Positions 13,601-25,600 of a DNA stretch of 64,000 nt are shown in pieces. Location of the stretch: assembly GCA_037349105.1 (NCBI GenBank), contig JAYJMM010000041.1, positions 6,322,501 through 6,386,500 on the forward strand. Direction: 5' to 3'. The position numbers and the translations under genes are program-made. The notes below the pieces were generated by a model. That model did not search any database. It was not told where the DNA came from and saw only the letters and a program-made list of their open reading frames with translations. This DNA is from Limnomonas spitsbergensis. Its lineage: Eukaryota > Chlorophyta > Chlorophyceae > Chlamydomonadales. Positions within the stretch are counted from its first letter, which is position 1, and the number at the start of each line of letters is the position of its first letter.

Positions 13601-16600
13601 GTGTGTGTGGGGGGGGTGCTGTCTATCCAGGAACTTGTGGGTCATCCTTTGCCTTCATAAATGCAGCAGCCTAGCCATCGGTGATTATCATTGGGAGGTG
13701 GCGGAGCAGCCTGTGCCACCTGTGCCACCTGCGCCGAGCTTAGCAGAAAGGACGGGAAATTCTTTCACTCCGGGTATCGGCAGCGTTGTTTCTACCATTA
13801 GGTACACAGGGTACGGCCCGCATGCGCCAAACATCCCGTATCGTAACGTATTGTATTGTATCGATACTGTCCACTACGGTAAACGGCTGAACATTCATAC
13901 ATTGTCTCCCATATTGGCCTTGTGCATCATGTCGTATCGTATCGTACCGCATGTCCCCTTGGTCAGGGCTGCCTGCACGTGGCGCCACCGCCTCCCAGTG
14001 TCACGCTCAGCTACAGCACAGCCACATTTCAGCTACAGCACAGTTACAGCTCAGCTACAGCACTGTAAAAATTCAACTACAGTTCAGGTACAGTTCAGCT
14101 GTTTACACGCGTGGTCAAGGGGCCCTAGTGAAGCATGCCATGCCGCCCAGTCCGCCAGCCGTAGGCCGCTCACATCAAGGGTCTAGGGTTTAAAATACAA
14201 ATCCCAACCCTCAACGCTCAACCCTTAACCCTCAACCGCCGGCCATAGACCGTAGGCCGCTCACATTAAAGGTTAAGGGTTTACAACTAACCTCAACAAT
14301 TACCCCTAAATCCTTAACCACCGACCGAAGGCCGTAGGCTGCTCACATTAAGGGTTTAAGATTTTAAACAACTCTTTACCCTAAGTCCTCAACCCTCAAC
14401 CCTCAACCGTAGGCCGTAGGCCTCTCACATTGAGGGCCCTTCTCCAACCAGTGATGGCCCAGCCGGCAGCCCTCCGTTGGTATATCCTACCTGTTGCACG
14501 CGGGTTTATTTTGTATGAGGTAGGATATTTTGTATAAGGCAGCATATTTTACGTGTACGGTAGCCCTTCGTGGCTCGGTGTGGTATAGTTTACATGTTGC
14601 ATGCGTGGTTATTGGTTGAAGGTGGTTGTTAGTTGGTGGTGGTAAATTTTACGGTTTGCCTGCTTGCGGGTGGGTTTCTGTCGGTGGAAGCCTATGAGTA
14701 CAGAGAGCGCCAGCCTGACAAATACCTCTGCCGTCTCCCCTCCCTTTCAGCATGAAGTGTGCCTCATCAACCGCTCCCCGCACCTCTTCTGCCTCCCCGG
14801 GGCATCCAGGGTTTTGGGTTAAATGCAGGATTGCCCCCAGGACCCCAAACCCTGACACCGTAACCCTGGCCCTTAACCCTTAACCCTGGACATCCAGGGT
14901 ATGGGTTTAAGATGCAGGAATGTCCCCAGGGCCCTAAACCCTGACCCGGTAAGTACCCTGATTGACTCCTCTTCGTGCAGGGCTCCTGATCAACCACTGA
15001 GGAGCAAACCTTGACCGGCGGTAGGCATCAGCAACCGGGTTAACTTCATCGGGCTCCCATGACCACATGTTGTAATGCAGCTGAATTGAATAGCTGAATA
15101 GTGGTTGAATAGTATCTGGAGCCCCTTGCACCAATCAATGTCACCGCCTCCCCTCTCTTCCAGGAAGTGCTTCTGATCAACCGCTCCCGGTACCACGACC
15201 TGCTCATGCTCACAGTGGGGCAGCAGGTTTCGGAGCTGGTGGAGGATGACGGGCTGGAGCAGGCGGCCGTGCTCAGAGGGGAAGCGCAGGTCAAGGAGGC
15301 CATCGCTCTGGGCCTTCCGCTGGTGCTGGAGGGGGCAGGGGGTGAGTGCAGATTTGCGGGGTTGTTGTACGTGCATTTCAGCTGCCATACAGCTACCATG
15401 TAGCTTCCATACTGCTATCAGTCGGCTGAGAGTCAGCTGCTATACACCTACCCTAAAGCTACTATGCAGCAACCATAAACCATCGCCCTGGGCCTGCCGC
15501 TGGTACTGGAGGGGGCAGCAAGTGCGAGAGGGGTTGTTGTATGTGCATCTCAGCTACCATACAGCTACCTTTTCGCTACCATGTAGCTTCCATACAGCTA
15601 TTGGTCAGCTGAGAGTCAGCTACTATACAGCTACCTCACAGCTACCATGCAGCTACCAATAACCATCGCATTGGGCCTGCCGCTGGTACTGGAGGGGGCA
15701 GGAGGTGACAGCAGATTTGCTTTCCATGTGTCTCAGCTGCCACACAGCTACCATTCATCTACCATGCAGCTGCCATATAGGCTGCTAGGCAGCTACCTTA
15801 CCGCTGCGGTAGGTCGTCGCCCTGGGCCTGCCTCTGGTCCCGGAGAGAGGGGCAGGTGCGAGCGGAGTTCCTTTTGAAGGCAGAGGTGGCTCTCTGCCTG
15901 CCTGCCTGCCGGCCTGGTCTGCCTGCCTGCTTGCCTGCCTGCCTGCTTGTCTACCTGCCTGCCTACCTCCCTGCCTGCCAACCCTGCCAGCCTACCTGCC
16001 GGCATGCTATCTAAACCCTTCGCCCTCTCTAGCATGTTAACCATTCACACTAGAAACTGACGCAGACATCCAACTGACGCTACCCCTAGTGCTGTCCCTC
16101 TCACCAAACCAGCCTGCCTGCCTGTCTGGTCTCTAAACGCTTTATGTTTAACCCTGACGCAGGCACCCAACTGACGCTGCCCCTAGTGCTGTCCCTCTTG
16201 CCAAGCGTGCCTGCCTGCCTGCTTGCAGTTCCTGGTCTCTTAAATTCCAATTTTGTAAACCTGACGCAGACACCGAGCTGACGCTGCCCCTAGTCATGCC
16301 CTACTCGCCAAGCGTTCCGGTTCTAGTGCAGAAGGTGCGGCGTGCCTGTCGTGTGGGGGCAGGGGAGCATGCGTCCTCGTTCCGGCAGGTTTAGGGTGCA
16401 CTTCAGCTACAATTCAGCTATGCAATTGCAGCGTTGTTTTGGTGCACTTGAGTTAAACTTCGGCAACAATTGCTGTATTATTTTTTGTACTTGAGCTACA
16501 CCTCAGCTACACTTCAACTACACTTCAGCTACAATTGCAGTGTTTTTTTTGTGCACTCAAGCTATAACTCAGCTACGCTTGCAGTGTAGTGAAGTGCATT

Positions 16601-19600
16601 TCAGCTACAATTCAGCTACATTTCACCATGTCTGTTTGGTGCTCAGTCACACCTCTCAAGAACCATCCCACCCACCCTATTTTTTTCATGGTGACAGCTT
16701 CCTCCTTCATCCCTCAACTATGGAAGCATCTAGTACACGCAGAAAGTAATTGGCATGCAGTGTGCAGTACTCGTACCTTAAATCGGTACGTTACCTGAAC
16801 CAGGGCTGGATGCCTGGCACCCATGTGGCACCCATGTGGCACCCATGTGGCAAACCCTGCAAGCACTCGACATATGTGCAGGATTTGTACCTTTTATATG
16901 TAAATTACCTAAACCAGGGCTGGATGTGTTGCACACGTATGGCATCCCCTACATGTACATGACGTGTGTGCAGTACTTGACGTATGTGCAGTACATGATG
17001 TATGTGAGGTACATAGCATATGTGCAGGACATGACACGCGTGCAGGACATGGCGTATGTGCAGGACATGCCATGTGTGCAGTACATGACGTATGTGCAGT
17101 ACATGGCGTAAGTGCAGGACTTGTACCTTTTATCTGTAAACCACCTTAACCAGGGCTGCATGTGTTGCACACGCATGAAACCCCAGATCCGGCCGTACGT
17201 GATGCACACATGTGTGGCACCCCCCTGCAGATCCAGTTGTGCGTGTTCCACACATGTGTGGTACCCCTGCAGATCCGGTCGTACGTGTTGCACACATGTG
17301 TGGTACCCCCTGCAGATCCCGTCGTACGTGTTCCACACATGTGTGACACCCCCTGCAGATCCGGTCGTACGTGGAGGATTCTGTGAGCTACCTGCATGGC
17401 CTGTTCAGCCCTTGGGAGCTGCCGCCCGCTGTCTTCTACAGCCGGAACCGAATGATATCAAAGGTAAGGGGGGACAGGAAGGGCGTTGCTAAGGGTCCAG
17501 GGGGGGGGGGGCATGCCTAGGGGTTCAGGGGGGGGGGCAAAGGATGTGTGTCTAGGGGGTGAGCGGGGGGGGGGCTAACGGGAGCATGTTTAGGGGGCCA
17601 GGGGGGGTGACAAGGGGGGCGTGTCTAAGGGTTTGGGATTTGAGGATGAACCTTGTGCCGCATGGGAGCTGCCTCCCGCTGTCTTCTACAGCCGGAACCA
17701 AATGGCATCAAAGTTAAGGGGGGGGCAGTGGGCAGAGGGATAGTAAACTGGGCATAGTGGACACATAACAAACCAAGCTCGCCTCGGGCTGCATGCGCAT
17801 GGTGGCTGACGTGTGTTGGCCTGAACCCCACTTCAGGTCATTGTGGACACGTTACAAGCCAAGCTCACCTCGTATGCCCCCCTTTAAAAGCGCGCCTCGG
17901 GCTGCATGCGCATGGTGGCCAACACATGGTCACATTGACCCCTTTCCCTCCCTTCCTTCCCCCCCCCTGCAGGTTATAATTGACACACTACAAGCCAAGC
18001 TCGCCTCCGAAGTCGCCCTCAAACGCACCTCGGGCTGCATGCGCATGGTGGCCAATGTGTGGACACTGCTGCAGTCTCTGGACGCGCTGGACACTTGGAC
18101 GCTGGCGCAGGCCCGGTCGCAGCAGCAGGGCGGGTCCGCGGCGGAGGGCGCGGAGCGAGCGGGGGACCCCGCGGCGGGCGGCGGCGGGGCCGGGAGGTGG
18201 GTGCTCTGCTGGAGGGCATATTGTTTGTGATGAATTAATAAATAAAACACTATTCGGGGAAAATGTGGAATTCCTGGATCCTGAAGCGTGGATTAAGGAA
18301 GCCACCTGTTCGGCCGTGGTGGGCTGTGTGGTGGGCTGTGTGGTGGGCTATGTGGTGGGCTACGGGATGGGCTACCATTGCTGGGGCATTTTTCTTATTT
18401 TAGGGCCGTGTGGTGTCGTTGCAGTTCTGCGATGCTGGGTACGGCTACCTGTTTGGCCGTGCCACAGGGGGTGGGCTACGATTCTAGGGGCATATTTGCT
18501 TATCAGTTATATCAGGTTGGTGTGCTCCAGCTGCGGTTCTGCTGATCTGAACCCTAAGATCGGAACCCTAAGATCGGAACCTCTCAAACCTTAAACCTTA
18601 GACCTGGAACCTGAACCCTAAAACACGCACCCTAAACCCTAAAACTCCGCCCAGCAGAGTTTTGTTTCCAGCAGTGTGCAAACCTTAAAACCTGCACCCT
18701 TAAACCAGCACCCTTAGCCACGCACCCTAAAATATGCACCCTTTACCCTAAACTCTGAACCTAGGGCCTGCCCTGATGCAGGTCTCGGAAAGCGGCTGCC
18801 GCACAGGATACCGTGGCCAGTAACGTTCAAGCGACCCTGAGGACCGTGCAGGATGTTGCGGAGCGGGCCGTGTTGCGTCTGGTGTCGGCCCGTGTTGGGA
18901 AGGCCATGCAGGATGGGTTCAAGGAGGTGGTGTGGCTGCCGCCGGGGCCGCTGCCGCCTGGGAGGAGTGGGTACGTTGGAGTGCTGCTGGAGGTGCTGCA
19001 GGTGGGGTGTGGGGAAAGAGGAGGTAGGGTGGTGACAGGGTGTGTTCTAAGAAGGAAGTGGATACATTGGAGTGATGCTGGAGGTGGGGTGAGGGGTGGG
19101 ACGGGGGGTGAGAGTGTGTGTGGTGTGTGTGTGCGGATAAGTAGAGACATGTGCGGGATTCTTGAGGTGCTGCAGGAGGGGTGAAGGGTGAGATGGGGTG
19201 GTGGGGGTGGGAGGATGTGGTGCGTGTGTGTGGGGGGGGGGGGCTGCTTCACTGATGTGATATTGCAGGTGGGGTGAGGGGTGTAATGGGCTGTTGGGGG
19301 TCAGAGGGCATGGGGGGGGGGGGAGGATGTGGTGGGGGGGCGGAGTGCTGCTTCATGTGCTGTTGCAGGTGGAGTGTGTGGTGGGGCGAGTTGAGGGAGG
19401 GTGCACATGTGTGTTGGGAGGGGGGAGGGAGGAGGAGCCAATACGTGGGAGGGAACCTTGAGGTGCTGCAGGTGGGGTGAAGGGTGCGACGAGGTGAGGG
19501 AGGAGGGAAGGGTGGTGGGGTTGAAAGGGTGTGTGGGGGGGGGAGGGAGGAGGGAATGGTGGTAAGGTTGAAAGGGTGTGTGTGGGGGGGGGGGATGCGG

Positions 19601-22600
19601 ATGCGTCATTCCCGCCCAACCCGCGCTATAACATTCCATTCCCACCCCACCTGTCCTGCCCCGCTCCATCACCGCCCCATCCTGCTCGCATGACACATCC
19701 CGTTTGGCCCGGACGCGCCTGCCTCACTCCTCAGACCTACCCCGCCTCCCCCCCCCTGTTTCATGCCTCCCCCGCCCCGTCCCGTTCCCGCATGACACCT
19801 TCCGCCTGGCACAGGCGCGCTTGCCCCACTCCTCCAACCTGCACCTCTGCCGCCCCGCCCTGCCCCGCTCCGTTCCATTTTTTTCTACCCTATCCCGCTC
19901 CCTGCTCCTGCAGGACACCTTCCGCCTGGCCCAGGCGCGCCTACCCCGCTCCTCATACCTGTACCTATGTCGTACAGTCACCCGCTCCATGGGCAGCGCA
20001 TACGTGCGGCACTTCTCCGCCGAGGGCACCGTCAAGGCCTACAACCTGTTTGCGATACAGGTAGAATTTGTCTGTTTGGTTTATGAAGCGTTTATTTGAA
20101 CACACACTCCAGGCCTTGCTTAGGGGGGGGGGATGCCGGGCAGCCATTCCTGGGCTGATGGGAACCAGACCTTGACAGATCTGACCAGATCTGACCAGAT
20201 CTATGACCAGACCTAGACCGGCCTGCGCACCGGCTGCAGGCCTACGGCCGGATGTCCAAGCAGTAGGCGTTGCTGCACCAGCCCACCCGGCTGTAGCCCG
20301 TGATGTAGCTGAATTGTAGCTGAATTACGGTTAAATTGTAGCTGAAGCACCCTCAATCAAACAAGGATGCATAGCTTCGACATCAAGGTGCGCCAAACCC
20401 TGATCTTGAAACTAACATTGCCTCCAGGCTTTTGTAACAGACACACACACTGAGCGGAAGTGCGAGTAAAGTCGCGAAGATCGCTACCCTCCTCCAACTC
20501 GAGGGCCCTTTTGTCGCCGTTGCAAATAGTCTACTGTCACACGTTGGTGTTGGTTCCTTGTCTGTCGGTTGGTGTTGCCCGTGTTTTGTCTGTTGTTTTT
20601 GTCGCTCGTGGTTTTGTTTGTCCTCTGCTGTCTGTCTCGGTTCTTGTTTCCTGTCTCCTCCCGGTTCGCTCTGCCTGGCCCTTTCGAAAAAGGCTGTGGG
20701 TGGTTGCTTCAACTTTGTAACAACAGCACTTTGGGGCAGGGGCCAGGGGCGCCTCCTGAAGACGTACGTTCCTCATGACTTCTGGACTGGGGTATGGGGC
20801 CTGTCACCTGGGGCGTGGGAGGGTGTTAGGGTTGAGGGCTGAGGGTTAAGGGCGCAAGAACCAATCCCCCAATCCTCTTAATAACATCAATTTGAAACAT
20901 CTGCATTACAAGCTGACGGACTGGTCGCCACTTGGGCTTGGTTCTGCTTAGCTCTCCGCCAAAGGTCCAATTAGGACCAAACCTGGACCGGCCAACAGCT
21001 AGTGGCAAGAGCAGCAAGGCTGGCCACGAATGTGGCCTCCGGCCAGCGGCCGGAGTGTAGCTGACAAGTAGCTGAGTCACAAAAAAGGATTCTGGCCCCT
21101 TCAAATACACAGCTCGCCTCATGCTTGACCCTCTGTGGTGGATTGGTCACTGATGTTTCTTAATTGTAATTTTGACGTCAATGATTTAAAAAAACTCGGA
21201 CAATATTTTGAAACTTTGTTGCAAACTCCTGAACTTTGTGAATTTGGTCCCGTCTCTGTTGTTCTGCTTTCCTGTGGGTTGTTGGCCGGTGTTTGTTTTG
21301 TGGTCCCTGTTGCTTTTCTTCTCTGTTGGTTGGCGAAGTGTCTGTTTCGGTTTTGGATGGAGGTCTCCCGTAAGCTCACTTGGTCTGGCCCTTGCTCAAA
21401 AGTCTGTGGGTGGGTGTGTTAACTTGGTAGTAGCAAGAACAACACGTCTGACGTCTGCGATGTCCTGTAATTCTTTTTCTAGTTTAGGGTTAAGGGTTTA
21501 GGGTCAAGGCTTGCCCTGTGTTTCTGTTTTTGTGACTCAGCTACATGTCAACTACACTCCCGCCTCTGGCCAGAGACCCCAGTTGTGGCCTGCCAAACTG
21601 CCATGGGCGCCAGTTGTAGGTCGGTCCAGGTTGGGTCTCAATCAGGCCTTTGGCGGCTGTGGGTCAGCCTGCCAATGGTGGAATCGTAGCCAAAAAGAAT
21701 CACTGGGCTTGCGGATGATTTTCACCTACGTAACAGTCCTCCTGATCTCCTCAGCTGTCAACAGATATTTCCTGACCCTCCACCTGTTCGAGATGCACAG
21801 GCTGGCCGAAGACGTCGCGCAGCTGCAGGCCTACGTAACCTCTCCACCCATACCCTATAAAAGCACCTCAACCAGTCCCGACACCCGCACAACACACCTC
21901 CTGTGATGTACAGAGGCTGGCCGAGGACGTCGCGCAGCTGCAGGCCTACGTGGCCGAGTGTGCGGTGCCGGACGTGGAGCTCGAGTTTGCAGAGGCATCG
22001 CAGCTGTGTGCGATGCTGCTGGCTGATAAGGTAAACCTGAACCCTGATGCCACATCTGTGAACCCTTGTAACCTGTCACCCGTAACCTGAAACCCTGATC
22101 AAACAGCTGTACACCCTATAATCCTGTTACGTGTAACCCTGAAGCCCAAGGCCCTAAACCCTAAAATGTGTCGCATATTGGGTCGCAGTTTGCAGAGGCA
22201 TCGCAGCTGTGTGCGATGCTGCTGGCTGACAAGATAGACCCTGAATCTCTCAACCATGCACCCCTTGACCCTCTACCCTGACCCCTCAGCTATGACCCCC
22301 CTTAGCCTTAGCCTGAAACCCAAAACCCAGCAGGATGTTGAACTGTTTTGCAGCTGGATTCTGCCTGTCAGACAAGAATGGGGCATGAAGGGGTGTTGAG
22401 GGGTAGAAAGGGGTGGAAATAAGTGAACAGGGGCCACAGGGAAGTGACGCCGGGCCCGGCGCCGGGAAAATGGGCCGAAGGCCCATTTTCGCCGGGTATT
22501 CTGCGAACCCCTTTCCGGCGTCAGCCGGGGGAAATGGGGGTTTAGCTTACTATACCCCCGGCGTCAGCCGGGGGGATTTCATCGCTGACCAGACCCTCCC

Positions 22601-25600
22601 AGGCAAAATCCTTTCTTGAAATGACGGACACCAACTCAGATTGCGACGTCGAGATGATCGATCGCACAGAAACTGCTAGAGAACCCCCTCTCGCGAAGAA
22701 GGCAAAGGGCAATACCGGTATTATATATGTCTGGGCTCACGCGGATCGCAGTGCCGCCTCAGCCAGCAACGACAGAGATCCCTGCGAAAGCCTCTGAGTT
22801 GTTGGAGGGCCTTGAGTCGCGCTTTGGCAATCTGGAAGTATTGGACGCTTTCGCGGCATTTGACCCGCTTTACTATCTGGGCATGGGTGATGACGTCTTG
22901 GTCTCGCACTTCCAATCTGAGTTTGCCACATTGAAGTCCCACTTCTGTGGCACAACCTTTTTCGAGAGTGTCGCCATGGAGGCAAAGCTCGATGCTGAGT
23001 TTCAGTTGCTGAAGGGCTGGATTGCAGAGTCCGTCAATCGCTTTGCCAAGATCCCTATGCGCGCGTGTTTGTCCCAGATTATCAGAGCCCACGAGTCTGA
23101 AATCCCCGGTGTGGTGCAGCTCATTTATGTGGCCTTCACTATTACGTGCCAAACCGCTGTGGTCGAGCGAGGCTTTAGTTTGCACTGGGTCTTTAAAAAA
23201 TTCTGACCTCACCGCCGGGCATTTTCAGACCCCCCGCCCGGCGTACGCCGGTCAAAAAAAAACCCTGCTCGGCAAAAACCGGCCACTTGGTATATCCCGG
23301 GAACTTCCCTGAGGGGCCAACGGGAAGAGAAAGCAAGTTTTAAGGGGGATCAGGGGGGCATTCAGGGGGATCAAGGGGTGGAAAGAGCATGCACGGGGAG
23401 TCAGAAGGGGAGAAAGGGGGGAGTATGAGAGCGAGATATAAGGGGGATAAGAGGGGTGGAAAAGTGGGATCTCCAGGCACTTACAGGAGTGAGGAGGTAG
23501 GACAACCGATTGAATAGTTGAACCTCTCTGTTTCCCCCTCACCCCAATAGGTGGAGGACGTCCTGGTTTCGTATCTGTACAAACACATGGGGAGGGGAAC
23601 GTAGTGATGGCGTCCACCGATGGGGAGCCAGTAGTCGAACCCAGCCGTTTTCCCTTGTCCTATCAGGTGGAGGATTTTCTGGTTCCGGAGCTGTGCAAGC
23701 GCAGAGGGGGGGGGCTACCCCCACCCGTTGAACCTCTCTATTTTCACCTCGCCCTGTCAGGTGGAAGATATCCAGGTGCTGGAACTGCCTACGCAACGAC
23801 GGGCAGATGGGTAGGGCCTACATCCACAGATTGTTTTGTGAAACTCCTCCGTTGTCTTCTCCTCATCAGGTGAAGGACAGCCTGGTTCCGGAGCTGCGCG
23901 AACACAAGGGGAGGGGGACGTCGTGATGGCATCCACACATTGAGTACTGATAGTCGACCCCATCCGTTTCCCCCTCACACTGTCAGGTGGAGGACGTCCT
24001 GGTCCCGGAGCTGCGGAAGCAGCGCTACCCCAACCTCGGGCTGGGCACCATAGTCATGGCGCTGGACAGGTGAAGCCCCAAACCCTAAACCATAAACCCC
24101 AAACCATAGCCATGGCGCTGGACAGGTAAAGCCCTAAACGCTAAACCATAAACCCCAAACCATTGTCATGGCGCTGGACAAGTGACGCCCTTAACCCTAA
24201 ACCCTAAACCATAGCCATGGCGCTGGACAGGTGAGAGAGCGCACCTGAGCTGGACAAGCGAGAGTGTCATGAATGGGTATTGGTACGAGCTGTACTGCCA
24301 CTAGGCGCAGTGGTCGCACCTCCCTGCCCCTCCATTCTCAGCTGGTCCTTTGGTCTAGTGGCCCAATCTCTACACTCAGACATCTTGTGCAAGAAAAGGT
24401 GAGCGAGCACAAGAGCTGGACAAGTTGTTGTTACAAAGGGAACGCATCCACCCACAGCCTTTTGCGAAAGGGCCAGGCATAGCGAACCGGGGGGGCAACC
24501 AGCGACAGGAACCAAAACAAAACCTAACACGCGCAACGAGGAGACTCGGGGCAAACCAAAGCAGCAGTGTGACCAGTGTGGCAGGTGTGACCTAAACAAG
24601 CTACAAGGGGACACAGGACAAACCAAAGCAGCAGTGTGACAAGTGTGAGCACGACGACCCTGTCTCCCTGATGTTTTTGCCTACCAATTTTACTGTTTTA
24701 TGATTTTACTGTTTACTTTCTTTCTGTTCTGGTTTTACTGTTTATGATGGACTGTTTTGTTGTCTTTCTATTTGGGTTTTACTGACCATGCCCAAAGGCT
24801 TGCTCATGGGACCGTTGTCGGCGAGTCGCGAGCGGGCACCCCGATCGAGGACAAGGGCTTGGGAGACGCTCTAGTCCCCGGGCAAAAAACAGCCCTCGGA
24901 ATGTTGCAAAGAAAGATCCCCACGAACGGGGGACATCCGTCTACGAGTAGCGTGGGGGCGCGTCTCACAACAGGGCTGAGCGGCCAATCAAGGCCATGGT
25001 TGAGGGTTAAGGGATAGCTCATTTAGGGTTTCCTGCCAAGGACTTGTAGGTAGCGTGCTTTGTATCGAGATTAAATCGAGGACTAGGATTCAGGGGACAC
25101 TCTGGGCTCAACCCTAAACCCCAACGTCGACCCTCAACCCTAACCCTAAACTCTTGGCTAGGATTTAGTAGATACCCAAGGCTCCAGGCAACACAACGGC
25201 ACGCGAAATGCTGCAAAGAAATATCCCCCATTGGACGTGTGCGACTGTGAGGGTTTAGGGGTCAACCCTCAACCCTCAACCCTCAAGAGAGATCCTTGTT
25301 GGAAATGTGCATGTGTGGCGGTTGAAACCTCTACCCCTAACCCTTAAGAAAAATCCCCATTGGACGTGTGCGACTGTGAGGGTTTAGGGTTCAACCCTAA
25401 ACCCTCAAGAGAGATCCCTGTTGGAAATGTGCATGTTTGGCGGTTGAAACCTCTACCCCAAAACCTCGAAAAAGGATCCCTCGTTGGACGTGTGCGACTG
25501 TGAGGGTTTAGGGGTCAACCCTCATTTTAGGGGTTGCATCCTGAACCCTAAACCGATATACGTGCAATACGTCCAAGTGCGGAAAAGAGCAAAAGAGCAC

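Larger units (their letters stand above)
22446..23290 (+). mobile_element. Internally deleted hAT-like transposon in SEC15 intron 19
   Basis: A GC-rich block with direct repeats CGGCGTCAGCCGGGGG (about 22512 and 22560), a 10-bp hairpin at 22467-22489 (AAAATGGGCC...GGCCCATTTT) and further GCCGGG-type words on the right (23212-23285). Inside are the start of a reading frame with a basic KKAKG patch (22621-22794) and, in another frame, the C-terminal part of a hAT-type transposase. The catalytic centre is missing, so it could move only in trans. Exact ends are not resolved. Confidence 0.6.
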
